In this document: piece by piece, positions 51,591 to 59,961 of the stretch | How the letters are laid out: each line of letters starts with the position of its first letter | Position numbering within the stretch: position 1 is the first letter of the stretch | Source: Streptosporangium subroseum | GTDB lineage: Bacteria > Actinomycetota > Actinomycetes > Streptosporangiales > Streptosporangiaceae | Length of the DNA stretch: 64,000 nucleotides | Direction of reading: 5' to 3' | NCBI RefSeq assembly: GCF_900188345.1 | Contig: NZ_FZOD01000006.1 | Coordinates: forward strand, 124,001 to 188,000 | The notes under the pieces: model-generated | The model's input: the letters and a program-made list of their open reading frames with translations, nothing else | The model's database searches: none | Told to the model about the DNA's origin: nothing | Position numbers and translations under genes: made by a program

Positions 51591-51695
51591 GTGCTTCGTT
51601 CCTCGTCATACCGGCAACGTTACGCGTCCGGTGGCCCTGGAATATGGGCCATTTCCATGACGGATTCCCGGGCCAATTCTCTGGCCCGCCCACCG
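51591..51695. repeat. duplicate of the CMD/MocR divergent promoter (decayed copy)
   Basis: The first 85 bp differ from 53595-53676 by about six substitutions and one 3-nt gap. The copy keeps both start codons (minus ATG at 51609, plus ATG at 51657) and the same 47-bp spacing. The plus-strand MocR-like frame (MTDSRANSLARPPAA) loses similarity within about 15 codons and stops at 51803, so it is a relic. Confidence 0.85.
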
Positions 51696-51777
51696 GCCGC
51701 CGCCCGGCGGGTCCGTCATGGGCACGATCACGGCGGCGATGCCGAAGACCGGAGCCTCGGCCGGATCGTGCGTGTCC

Positions 51778-52746
51778 CTACACGGCGTTTCGTGTGGCCG
51801 TGAGCGCGTACTCCCAGAGGCGGTCCGCGGCGGCGGGGTCGACGGACCACCTGGCCACGCCTACCATCGCCCCGGGGCCACCCGCCGCCATGAGCGCGGG
51901 GCCGTCCTCGACGAGCTCGGCCTCCCGGTTGTCTTCGAAGTAGCGTCCGGTCACGCCTTCGAGGAGCGGTGACGCGGCCAGCAGGGTGGTGGTGGCGGCC
52001 CCTTGCTCGGGCGTTTTGTAGTAATCCGGAGTGGCCACGTTGCCGTCCGCGTCCCGGGCGCCGAGCACCTGCAGGGTGGCCGTGTCCAGGTGGCGTCCCA
52101 GATTCGTGTGGATCGTCCCCGGAGCGCAGGAGTTGGCGTGGATGCCGTCCTTCGCCCATCGGCGGCTGATCCCGACGGCGAGAAGCACGGTGGCCGCCTT
52201 CGACTGCGCGTAGGCGGCGAGAGGGTCGTACGGTCGGCGCTCGAACTGCGGATCGTCGAAGTCGAAGCCCATGAGCAGCTGCGCACCGGAACTGACCGTG
52301 ACCACGCGCGCCCGCTCCGCGGACTGAAGGGCCGTCCGCAAGCCGGTCACCAGGGCGAAATGGCCGAGGTAGTTGGTGGCGAGTTGCATCTCCCAGCCCT
52401 GCGCGTTGACCTGGCGTTCGGGAAGCATCATGACGCCCGCGTTGGCGATGATGGCGTCCACGGGGCCGTTCCACGCGGCGCAGAAGGCGCGTACCGACTC
52501 CAGGTCGGCGAGGTCGAGGGCGGCGACCTCGGTTTTGGGGAACTCCTCGAGGATCGGTTCGGCGAGGGCGGGGTTGCGGGTGGCGATCGTGACGTGCGCG
52601 CCGGCACCGGCGAGAGCGCGGACCGTTTCGGTCCCCAACCCCGATGCGCCTCCCGTAACGATCATGCGGCGTCCGGTCAGGTCAACCCCGGCCAGAACCT
52701 CTGCCGCGGTGGCACGCGCGGGGAAAGGAGTAGTGATGAGTGTCAT
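51778..52746 (-). CDS. short-chain dehydrogenase (retinol dehydrogenase/oxidoreductase type)
   Basis: A 322-residue SDR. The cofactor motif VTGGASGLGTE, NAG motif (IIANAGVMMLP) and catalytic VSSGA plus YAQSKAA (Tyr, Lys) are intact. It resembles the larger WW-oxidoreductase/RDH-like SDRs. The start at 52746 (MTLITTPF) is preceded by AAGGA. Substrate not predictable. Confidence 0.92.
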   Translation of the reverse strand: MTLITTPFPARATAAEVLAGVDLTGRRMIVTGGASGLGTETVRALAGAGAHVTIATRNPALAEPILEEFPKTEVAALDLADLESVRAFCAAWNGPVDAIIANAGVMMLPERQVNAQGWEMQLATNYLGHFALVTGLRTALQSAERARVVTVSSGAQLLMGFDFDDPQFERRPYDPLAAYAQSKAATVLLAVGISRRWAKDGIHANSCAPGTIHTNLGRHLDTATLQVLGARDADGNVATPDYYKTPEQGAATTTLLAASPLLEGVTGRYFEDNREAELVEDGPALMAAGGPGAMVGVARWSVDPAAADRLWEYALTATRNAV

Positions 52747-52800
52747 GAGCTTTTTCGTTCCTTCATAGAGGTGCCGGCGCGGTTTGCCGCGCCGGCCGGA

Positions 52801-53025
52801 CAAGATCCGGCGGGTGAGCCTCGGTGTCGAACCGGCGGGCGGGGTTGGCCGAGCCCCCGCCGCGAGAACCGAGGAGAGCGATCACCAGCCCGGCGGACAG
52901 TCCGATGGCGTACGGCAGCGGACGACGGTCACCGCGAGGAACAGCGGGGCGGTGGTGAGCACGAACTCGTCGGCGGCGCGCGCCAGGGCAGCCGGTCCTG
53001 AAGAGGGGAAGCGGTACCCGCTATG
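52801..53025 (-). pseudogene. aquaporin/MIP-like remnant
   Basis: On the minus strand two adjoining frames read EFVLTTAPLFLAVTVV and, after a frame change near 52920, PYAIGLSAGLVIALL followed by GGGSANPARRF. EFVLT, the AIGL helix and the second N-P-A-R box resemble the C-terminal half of MIP channels. There is no start, the frame is broken and the similarity ends after NPARR. A remnant is the likeliest reading, but the fragment is short. Confidence 0.45.
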
Positions 53026-53112
53026 ATCTTCTTACGCGTCGCGCCCGGCCGTTCCGGCTCGGTCACGGACTTCTTGTCCGGTCCGGCGGCCGGGTTGGGA
53101 GCGGCCGGTGCG

Positions 53113-53610
53113 CTAGGCGCTCGGCGTGTGGTGACCGGGGACCAGCCGGGTGGACACCCCGAAGCGGTTCCACGCGTTGATCGTCGTGATCGCGACGATG
53201 AGGCAGGCCAGTTCGGTCTCGTCGAACTCGTTCGCGGCCCTCGCGTACACCTCGTCCGGGACGAATCCGTCCGTGAGCACGGTGATCGCCTCGGTCAGCT
53301 CGATCGCCGCGATCTCCTTCGCCGTGTAGAAGTGCTTCGACTCCGTCCACGCGTCGAGCTGGATGATCCGCTCCGCCGACTCGCCGGCCGCCAGCGCGTC
53401 CTTGCTGTGCATGTCCAGGCAGAAGGCGCAGTGGTTGATCTGGGACGCGCGGATCTTGACCAGGTTGAGCAAGGTCGGCTCGACGCCCTGCCTCGCGGCC
53501 GTGTCAAGACGGATCATGGCCTTGTAGGCCTCGGGAGCGAGCTTTGCCCAGTCCAGGCGCGGTGCGTGTTCCGGGAGGCGTTCCATGCTTCTGTGTGCTT
53601 CGTTCGTCAT
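53113..53610 (-). CDS. AhpD-like carboxymuconolactone decarboxylase-family protein
   Basis: A 165-residue CMD-family protein with the CxxC-x3-H redox motif (NHCAFCLDMHSKDAL) and the WNRFGVSTR end typical of the alkylhydroperoxidase subgroup. ATG at 53610 with no Shine-Dalgarno; a second ATG at 53586 is possible. It diverges from the MocR regulator with only 47 bp between start codons, so MocR is probably its regulator. Confidence 0.92.
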   Translation of the reverse strand: MTNEAHRSMERLPEHAPRLDWAKLAPEAYKAMIRLDTAARQGVEPTLLNLVKIRASQINHCAFCLDMHSKDALAAGESAERIIQLDAWTESKHFYTAKEIAAIELTEAITVLTDGFVPDEVYARAANEFDETELACLIVAITTINAWNRFGVSTRLVPGHHTPSA

Positions 53611-53694
53611 ACCCGCAACGCTACGCGCCCGGTGGCCCTGGGATATGGTCCATTTCCATGACGGATTCCTGGGCCACTTCCGAGGCTGCCCCAC
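53595..53694. repeat. CMD/MocR divergent promoter (intact copy of duplicated segment)
   Basis: Partner of the 51591-51695 segment. Between the two ATGs lies TGGCCC-N8-GGTCCA (perfect TGGCCC-N8-GGGCCA in the other copy), a candidate operator that overlaps the -10 region. Confidence 0.8.
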
Positions 53695-55109
53695 CCTCCG
53701 CGTTCGGCGCCGACCTGCATCTGGAGCTGCACGGATCCGGGCTGCGCGCCGGGCTCACGGACGCCCTGCGGGAGGCCGTGCGCACGGGGCGTCTGGTGCC
53801 AGGCACCCGGCTGCCGTCGTCCCGGTCGCTCGCCGCGGATCTTGGTGTCGCCCGTAACACCGTGGCCGACGCCTACGCCGAACTGGTCGCCGAGGGCTGG
53901 CTCACCGCCCAGCAGGGCTCCGGGACCCGGGTGGCCAGGCGGGCCGAGCCGCGCAGGGCCGTGCCCACAGCGCCCGCCGCGCCCGCTGTGCCCCGGCCGG
54001 CCCGGCACCGTCCCACGTACGGCCTGCTGCCGGGTTCGCCGGACCTCGCGGAGTTTCCCCGCACGCAGTGGCTCACCGCGGCCCGCCGCGCTCTGACCGC
54101 GGCGCCGCACGACGCCTTCGGCTACGGCGACACCCTCGGCCGGGTAGAGCTGCGCACCGCCCTCGCGGGCTATCTGGCACGGGCCCGCGGGGTGTACGCC
54201 GAGCCGGAGCGGGTCGTCATCTGCTCCGGCTTCCACCACGGTCTGACGCTGATGGCGCAGGTCCTCAGGGCGCGGCGGGTGCGGGCGGTGGCCGTCGAGT
54301 CGTACGGCCTCGACATCTATCGTGACCTGCTGACCGGCGCCGGCCTGCGCATCCCGCCCCTCTACGTCGACGAGTACGGCGCGCGCACCGAGGATCTGGC
54401 GCGGCTGCGCGGAGTCGGCGCGGTGCTGATGACACCGGCGCATCAGTATCCGACGGGGGTCGCGCTGCGCCCGGACCGGCGCGCGGCGGCCGTCGACTGG
54501 GCGCGTGCCACCGGCGGGCTGATCCTGGAGGACGACTACGACGGGGAGTTCAGGTACGACCGTCAGCCGGTGGGCGCCCTGCAGGGCCTCGACCCGGAGC
54601 GGGTGGTCTACTTCGGTACCGCGAGCAAGTCGCTGGCGCCGGGGCTGCGGCTCGGCTGGATGGTGCTGCCGGAGGAACTCGTCCCGGAGATCCTGGCGGC
54701 CAAGGGGCACACCGACTACATGTCGAGCGCGCTGGAGCAGCTGACGCTCGCGGAGTTCATCGCGTCGGGCGCGTACGACCGTCATGTGCGCTCGATGCGG
54801 CTGCGCTACCGGCGCCGCCGCGACCAGTTGGTCGCGGCCCTGGCACGGCGGGCCCCCGGCGTCCAGGTGACCGGCATGGCCGCCGGGCTTCAGGCGGTCC
54901 TCGAACTCCCGCGCGGGACCGAGCACTCGGTCGTCGAGGCGGCGGCCCGGCAGGGCCTGGCGGTCAGCGGGATGACGCAGTTCCGCCACGAAACGGCTGA
55001 CTCCGGCCGGCGGCTGCCCGAGCAGGACGCGCTGGTGGTCAACTACGCGGCTCCCTCGGACAGCGCGTGGGCGGGCGCGCTGGACGCGCTGTGCAGGGTG
55101 ATGCCGTAG
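53658..55109 (+). CDS. MocR/PdxR-type regulator (GntR helix-turn-helix + aminotransferase domain)
   Basis: A 483-residue MocR protein. The winged helix is at about 25-95 (LREAVRTGRLVPGTRLPSSR, LGVARNTVADAYAELVAEGW) and a class I aminotransferase-fold domain follows, with the PLP region EDDYDGEFRYDRQP and the Schiff-base lysine in FGTASKSLAPGLRLGW. MocR proteins sense PLP or amino-acid derivatives. It is divergent from the CMD gene over a 47-bp promoter and probably leaderless. Target likely the CMD gene. Confidence 0.93.
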   Translation: MTDSWATSEAAPPSAFGADLHLELHGSGLRAGLTDALREAVRTGRLVPGTRLPSSRSLAADLGVARNTVADAYAELVAEGWLTAQQGSGTRVARRAEPRRAVPTAPAAPAVPRPARHRPTYGLLPGSPDLAEFPRTQWLTAARRALTAAPHDAFGYGDTLGRVELRTALAGYLARARGVYAEPERVVICSGFHHGLTLMAQVLRARRVRAVAVESYGLDIYRDLLTGAGLRIPPLYVDEYGARTEDLARLRGVGAVLMTPAHQYPTGVALRPDRRAAAVDWARATGGLILEDDYDGEFRYDRQPVGALQGLDPERVVYFGTASKSLAPGLRLGWMVLPEELVPEILAAKGHTDYMSSALEQLTLAEFIASGAYDRHVRSMRLRYRRRRDQLVAALARRAPGVQVTGMAAGLQAVLELPRGTEHSVVEAAARQGLAVSGMTQFRHETADSGRRLPEQDALVVNYAAPSDSAWAGALDALCRVMP

Positions 55110-55137
55110 ACGGGCGGCTTCGGTCACCGGCCCCTTC

Positions 55138-55169
55138 GTTCGACGAGTTCGACGAGTTCGACGAGTTCG
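55138..55169. repeat. 9-bp tandem repeat GTTCGACGA
   Basis: Three full copies plus a partial one between the MocR stop and the convergent SDR stop. No coding role seen. Confidence 0.85.
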
Positions 55170-55287
55170 TCGAGCAGGGCGACGGCGCGGCCGGCCGGGA
55201 TGCCGACGGGCGTGCCCGAACGCCGCCGGCTCCGCCCGTCGTCCCCGGCGATCCGTGATCATCACCGGCCGCGTCAGGAAGGCCGGT

Positions 55288-56034
55288 TCACGCGCCGTAC
55301 CCGCCGTCGATCCGCAGTACCGCACCGGTCACGTACGACGCTTCCGGGCTGGCGAGGAACACCACGCCCGCGGCGATCTCCTCGGGCCTGCCGTAACGTC
55401 CCATCGCGGTCGTGGGGAGGAAGATCGGCGCCATGGGGCTGTCGGCCGGGTTCATGGCCGTGTCGGTGAATCCGGACTGGATGACGTTGACGGTGATACC
55501 CCGGTGTGCCAGATCTCGGGCAGCGCCGCGGCTGTACCCCTCCAGGGCCGATTTGGTGCCCGCGTAGTCGGTCATTCCGACAAAGCCCACGCGGGTTCCG
55601 ACTCCGGAGCTGATGCTGATGATCCGGCCGCCGTCGGGAAGGATCGGGAACGCCGCCCGGATCGCGGCGACGACGCTGGTGTAGTTGATCGCGAGCTGAC
55701 GGTCGAATGCCGCCGCGTCGGCGTTCTCGCCGTCGATCGGTCCCGCGACGGTCACCGCGGCATTGTTGACCAGGATGTCCAGCTTTCCGTAGTGATCCAC
55801 CACCGCGTCGATGAGGCCTGCCGCCTGTACGGGGTCCGCCTGGTCGGCCTGGAACGCCACCGCACGCATACCTCTGCTCTCCAGGTCGGCGACCACGTCC
55901 CTGGCCTGGCCCGCGGAGGCCGAGTAGCTGATCGCGACAGCGGCCCCCTCGGCGGCCAGGAGCCGGGCCGTGGCCGCCCCTATTCCGCGCGATCCTCCGG
56001 TGATGACGGCGACTTTCCCGTCGAGCTTTCCCAT
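55288..56034 (-). CDS. SDR oxidoreductase (3-oxoacyl-ACP reductase-like)
   Basis: A 248-residue classical SDR: cofactor loop TGGSRGIGAA (12-21), NNAA motif (VNNAAVT), catalytic Ser in ISISSGVG and YAGTK, and C-terminal YVTGAVLRIDGGYG. The NADP-preferring Arg follows the glycine motif. The substrate is unknown. An operator-like repeat lies 20 bp upstream. Confidence 0.93.
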   Translation of the reverse strand: MGKLDGKVAVITGGSRGIGAATARLLAAEGAAVAISYSASAGQARDVVADLESRGMRAVAFQADQADPVQAAGLIDAVVDHYGKLDILVNNAAVTVAGPIDGENADAAAFDRQLAINYTSVVAAIRAAFPILPDGGRIISISSGVGTRVGFVGMTDYAGTKSALEGYSRGAARDLAHRGITVNVIQSGFTDTAMNPADSPMAPIFLPTTAMGRYGRPEEIAAGVVFLASPEASYVTGAVLRIDGGYGA

Positions 56035-56053
56035 GTGCTTCCCGATCTGTGAG

Positions 56054-56070
56054 GTAACTGGTTTTGTTAC
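56054..56070. promoter_or_regulatory. operator-like inverted repeat GTAAC-N7-GTTAC
   Basis: GTAAC (56054-56058) and GTTAC (56066-56070), 19 bp upstream of the SDR start codon. A TetR-type repressor site is plausible; no such gene is adjacent. Confidence 0.45.
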
Positions 56071-56242
56071 AGCGGTGGATGTGATTTTTGATGAGAAAAC
56101 TCCGGGTGCCGGCTCTCAGCCCCGACGCCCGGCAGTCGCGGGAGCCCGGCGAGCGATCGGCACGCGCCCTTCGTGCGTCCGCGAGCGCGGCAGGAACCGG
56201 TTCGGCGTCATCGTGGATCTTCCCTGGGAGTCCTCCCTGCGG

Positions 56243-57034
56243 CTAGGCGACGTTGAGCTGGCCGCCGTCGACCACGAGTTCGCTCCCGGTGATCCAGGGG
56301 GCCGCCTCCGACACGAGGAACACCACGGCCTCGGCGACGTCCTCGGGTTGGCCGATGCGGCCCATCGGGATGAACGTGGTGCCGGCCTCCGCGCTTGCGG
56401 TGCCCAGCGCGGCGAGGGCCTCGCGGATCTCGTCGGCTCCCGGGGTGGCGGTGTTGCCGGGGGTGACGACGTTGACCCGCACCCCGCGGGGACCGGCCTC
56501 CGTGGCCAGACCGCGCGCGTAGGTGGCCACCGCCGCCTTGGAGGCGGCGTAGTGCAGCATCGTGGGCGGCGGGCTCTGGGTCACCCCGCTGGACAGGTGC
56601 ACGATCGCGCCGCTCGCCTGCCCGTACATGTGCGGTAGCAGGGCGGCGTTCAGACGTACGCCCGCCATGAAGTTGATCTCCAGGTTGCGCAGCCAGTCCT
56701 CGTCGGGAATGTCGAGCACGCCGCCCAGATGCGGGGCGGTCGCGGCGGCGTTGTTGACGATGATGTCCACGCCGCCGAGCCGGTCGAGGGCGCGGGCCGC
56801 CAGGTCGGCGACGCCGCCGGCGGTGGCGAGGTCGGCGGCGATGTACGTGGCCGCCTCCGGCAGCGGACCGGCCTCCTTGCGGGCCGCCGCGACGACGGTG
56901 GCTCCGGCGCGGGCGAGCCGTCGCACGATGGCCAGGCCGATGCCTCTGGTGCCGCCGGTCACGATCGCGCGTTTGCCCGACAGGTCGATCCGGGTGTGCT
57001 CGTCGGGTACGTGGGCGGCTGTCTGCTGGGTCAT
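56243..57034 (-). CDS. SDR oxidoreductase, paired with divergent LysR regulator
   Basis: A 263-residue classical SDR with TGGTRGIGLA, VNNAAATAP, HLSSGV and YAASKAA motifs and the ITGSELVVDGGQ end. The start at 57034 (MTQQTAAH) follows GGGAA. It is divergent from a LysR gene with a palindromic T-N11-A site between, so LysR likely controls it. The substrate is unknown. Confidence 0.92.
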   Translation of the reverse strand: MTQQTAAHVPDEHTRIDLSGKRAIVTGGTRGIGLAIVRRLARAGATVVAAARKEAGPLPEAATYIAADLATAGGVADLAARALDRLGGVDIIVNNAAATAPHLGGVLDIPDEDWLRNLEINFMAGVRLNAALLPHMYGQASGAIVHLSSGVTQSPPPTMLHYAASKAAVATYARGLATEAGPRGVRVNVVTPGNTATPGADEIREALAALGTASAEAGTTFIPMGRIGQPEDVAEAVVFLVSEAAPWITGSELVVDGGQLNVA

Positions 57035-57190
57035 GGTCCGATTCCCGGGGTCGCTGAACACCGTGATCCCGGCGTGGGAAGGCACGGAGAGGTGGATGGA
57101 GGCGCCCTCCGCATCATGGTGCGGGGTGCTCTGTGAGAGACGTTATGCCTGGTCGAGGTTAGGGGCAAAGAGCGAAATCCAGCGGGAGGG

Positions 57191-57205
57191 ATAGGATTTT
57201 CCTAT
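57191..57205. promoter_or_regulatory. LysR-type box (T-N11-A palindrome)
   Basis: ATAGGA-TTT-TCCTAT, perfect 6-bp arms containing T-N11-A (57192 to 57204), 26 bp before the lysR start in the divergent region. Confidence 0.7.
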
Positions 57206-57230
57206 ATCGAGCGTCGAGCCGGGAGATGTG

Positions 57231-58109
57231 ATGAGCCTGCGCCAGTACGAGTACGCCCTGGCCATCGCCGAGGAGGGGTCGGTGACGGCGGCGGCCGAGC
57301 GGCTACGGGTCGCTCAGCCGTCGATCTCCCAGCAGATCCGGGCCCTGGAGCAGGAGCTCGGCGTCACCCTGTTCGGCCGCACGCCGCAGGGGCTGGTGCC
57401 GACGGTGACTGGTCGCGCGTTCCTGAAAGAGGCCGAGATCGCGGTGTCCGCGTCGCGGCGTGCCCGCGCCGCCGCCCGGGCGGAGTCCGGCGACCTCACG
57501 GGCGAGCTGGTGGTCGCGGCGCAGATGGGGCTCGGATCGCGCCAGTTGCCGGTCGCGCTCGGGGCCCTGCGCCGGCGTTACCCCGCCCTGGCGGTGACCT
57601 TGTTCGAGGAGTCCGACCCCGCCGACGTGGAACGCATGGTCCGCCAGGGCAGGCTCGACCTCGCCCTGGTCAACGCGACGCCGCAGCGGTGCGGGTTCGA
57701 GGAGCATCGCCTGGGCGTCGAACCCTACGTCGCGATCCTTGGCGGCGGGCACCCGCTGCTGGCGGCCGCCACGCTGACCCTGGCGGACCTGGCCGACGAG
57801 CCGTGGATCCGGTTCACCCGCGGCAGCGCCCTGGAGGACCTGGTGTCCGGCGCTCTGCGCGAGGCAGGCGTCGCCGTCACCACGGTCGCCCGGGCCTCGC
57901 AGATCGTCACCGCGGTCCGCCTGGCCGCCGAAGGCGTCGGCATCACCATCGTGCCGGCCGCGGCCATACCGCCCGGGTGCGAGGACCACGCGCGCACCCT
58001 GGAGCCGCCGCTGTCCCAGCCGGTCATCGCCGCCGTCCGCCAGCACGCCGGCCCGGCCGAAACCGCCCTGCTGGACCTGCTGCGGCAGCAGCACTGGCAT
58101 GACGCCTGA
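57231..58109 (+). CDS. LysR-family transcriptional regulator
   Basis: A 292-residue LTTR. The N-terminal helix-turn-helix is LRQYEYALAIAEEGSVTAAAERLRVAQPSIS-type, split here for length: RLRVAQPSISQQIRALE is the recognition region. A periplasmic-binding-like effector domain follows. The start at 57231 has GGAG ahead; the GTG three nt earlier is less likely. It probably regulates itself and the divergent SDR. Confidence 0.94.
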   Translation: MSLRQYEYALAIAEEGSVTAAAERLRVAQPSISQQIRALEQELGVTLFGRTPQGLVPTVTGRAFLKEAEIAVSASRRARAAARAESGDLTGELVVAAQMGLGSRQLPVALGALRRRYPALAVTLFEESDPADVERMVRQGRLDLALVNATPQRCGFEEHRLGVEPYVAILGGGHPLLAAATLTLADLADEPWIRFTRGSALEDLVSGALREAGVAVTTVARASQIVTAVRLAAEGVGITIVPAAAIPPGCEDHARTLEPPLSQPVIAAVRQHAGPAETALLDLLRQQHWHDA

Positions 58110-58279
58110 CGGTCAGACGTCCCCCGCCGGACGCCGGTCGCTCGCGTCATCAGAATCATGAGGTTTTCTCTCCCGGCAGCGGGACGGCGGCACCCCATGT
58201 GGGCCAGGCACGCATGGGCCGGCTGCCGGCCGGGATTAATGGGTGGCGGCTGTGGAGGGTCTGTGGTCACAGTGGGTCT

Positions 58280-59017
58280 ATGCCGGAGAACAACTTCGAC
58301 GAACGGATAGCGGAGACCTACGAGGCCAAGTGGCCGGAACTGTTCGACCCGGCGGTCGTCGAACCGGCTGTCGGTTTTCTCGCCGATCTGGCAGGATCAG
58401 GCGCCGCTCTCGAACTCGGCATCGGTACCGGCCGCATCGCGTTGCCGCTCAGCCGGCGAGGCGTTCATGTGCACGGAATCGAATTGTCGCCGGCCATGGT
58501 GGCGCAACTGCGGGCCAAGCCCGGCGCAGAGAGTATCGGTGTGACCGTCGGCGACTTCGCGACCACCGGGCCGGGCGGCACCTTCCGGCTCGCCTACTTG
58601 GTGCGCAACACGATCACGAACCTGACCACGCAAGACGAACAGGTTGAATGCTTTCGCAATGTGGCGGCTCATCTCGAACCCGGCGGTTGCTTCGTCATCG
58701 AGGTCTACGTCCCCGAACTTCGGCGTCTCCCGCCCGGCCAGACCATCCACCCGTTCACCGTGACCCCGGTACACCTCGGTTTCGAGGAGTACGACGTTGC
58801 GTCGCAGATCGCGTTCTCCCATCACTACTGGGTAGTGGACGGTCGGCTTGAGACCCGATCGTCGCCACACCGCTACGTATGGCCGTCGGAGCTGGATCTC
58901 ATGGCGCGACTCGCCGGAATGACCTTGCGAGAGCGGTGGGCCGACTGGAAGCGCGAGCCCTTCACCGGCGACAGCACAAGCCACATTTCTGTCTGGCAAA
59001 AGACGCCGCAGCAGTGA
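58280..59017 (+). CDS. class I SAM-dependent methyltransferase
   Basis: A 245-residue methyltransferase of the Methyltransf_25 type: motif I LELGIGTGRIALPL, acidic motif II GIELSPAM, then YLVRNTITNLTTQDEQ and LEPGGCFVIEVYVPEL. The C-terminal RYVWPSELDLMARLAGM fits the group. ATG at 58280. The substrate is unknown. It stands alone, 170 bp past LysR. Confidence 0.9.
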   Translation: MPENNFDERIAETYEAKWPELFDPAVVEPAVGFLADLAGSGAALELGIGTGRIALPLSRRGVHVHGIELSPAMVAQLRAKPGAESIGVTVGDFATTGPGGTFRLAYLVRNTITNLTTQDEQVECFRNVAAHLEPGGCFVIEVYVPELRRLPPGQTIHPFTVTPVHLGFEEYDVASQIAFSHHYWVVDGRLETRSSPHRYVWPSELDLMARLAGMTLRERWADWKREPFTGDSTSHISVWQKTPQQ

Positions 59018-59294
59018 ACGCGGAATGGCGAGTGTCAGCAGGAGGCTGGTCGTAACGCCGGTGGGCTCACGAAGAACCCGTACGCGGTGTGGGTGTTGGA
59101 GTTCCGCAGAATGGGCCTTTTCAGGCTCGCGTGCCGGACGTCGCGACAGAAGCAGACAGTGCAAACGCTGCAATCAGCGCGATATCTGCTCAAATTGGTA
59201 CATAGGGCAGCCTTCTCATGCATCGCGATCTTGGACGGGGCAGAGCGCCACCTCCCAAGGTGATGCCATACCGACGCTCAGGAGGGACCGAGGT

Positions 59295-59926
59295 ATGGTT
59301 CGCTTCCCCATCGAGCCGACCCGTACCGCCCTGCTACTCGTCGATCTGCAGAGGGTGTTCGTGGAGGCGGCTCCGGACGGCCTCGCGGTCGCGAACGGCT
59401 CGCCCGGCTTGCCGGCATCTGCCGAGAGCACCGCATCACCGTGATTCACACCGCGCATGTCGTACGCGCCGACGGCAGCAACACCGGCATCATGCGCGAG
59501 ATAGCGCCCCTGATCGCGGATGGGCTGATCGATGAGAGCAGCCCGCCGGCCGAGCTGCATCCCCTGGCCGATTTCCGCTCCGGGGACATCCTCATACGCA
59601 AGCCCCGCTTCGGCGCCTTCCACGGCACGGACCTTGAACTCATCCTGCGCACGGCACAGATCGACATCCTGATCATCGGCGGCATCGCCACCCATGTCTG
59701 TTGCGACACCACGGCGCGGGAGGCGACCGCCCGGGACTTCAAGGTGCTGTTCCTCTCCGACGGCACCGCCTGCTCCTCGCTCCCCGGTACCGGAACCGGC
59801 CCCATCGAAGCCGAAGATCTCCAACGCGCCGTGCTGGCCACCCTGGCCTTCGGCTTCGGTGAGGTGCTGTCGGTCGACTCGACCATCCATCGCATTCGGA
59901 CCCATGACGAGCAGAACAAGCCTTAG
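59295..59926 (+). pseudogene. isochorismatase-family hydrolase split by a frameshift
   Basis: The N-terminal part (MVRFPIEPTRTALLLVDLQR, catalytic D17) starts at the ATG at 59295 with GGAGG 9 nt upstream. The frame is lost near 59398, and the similarity continues in another frame as GICREHRITVIHTAHV. That second frame carries the catalytic Lys (ILIRKPRFGAF) and nucleophile Cys (GIATHVCCDTTAREA) and ends at 59926. All three catalytic residues survive, so the indel is either recent or a sequencing error. Intact members hydrolyse amide or vinyl-ether bonds. Confidence 0.8.
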
Positions 59927-59961
59927 CCCGATGGTTGCGATCACGCGCGTAGCGTGAGGAT

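Noticed and set aside
59018..59294. Possible gene between the methyltransferase and isochorismatase
   Set aside because: Open frames on both strands lack starts, ribosome sites or any known motif. At most an unidentifiable relic.
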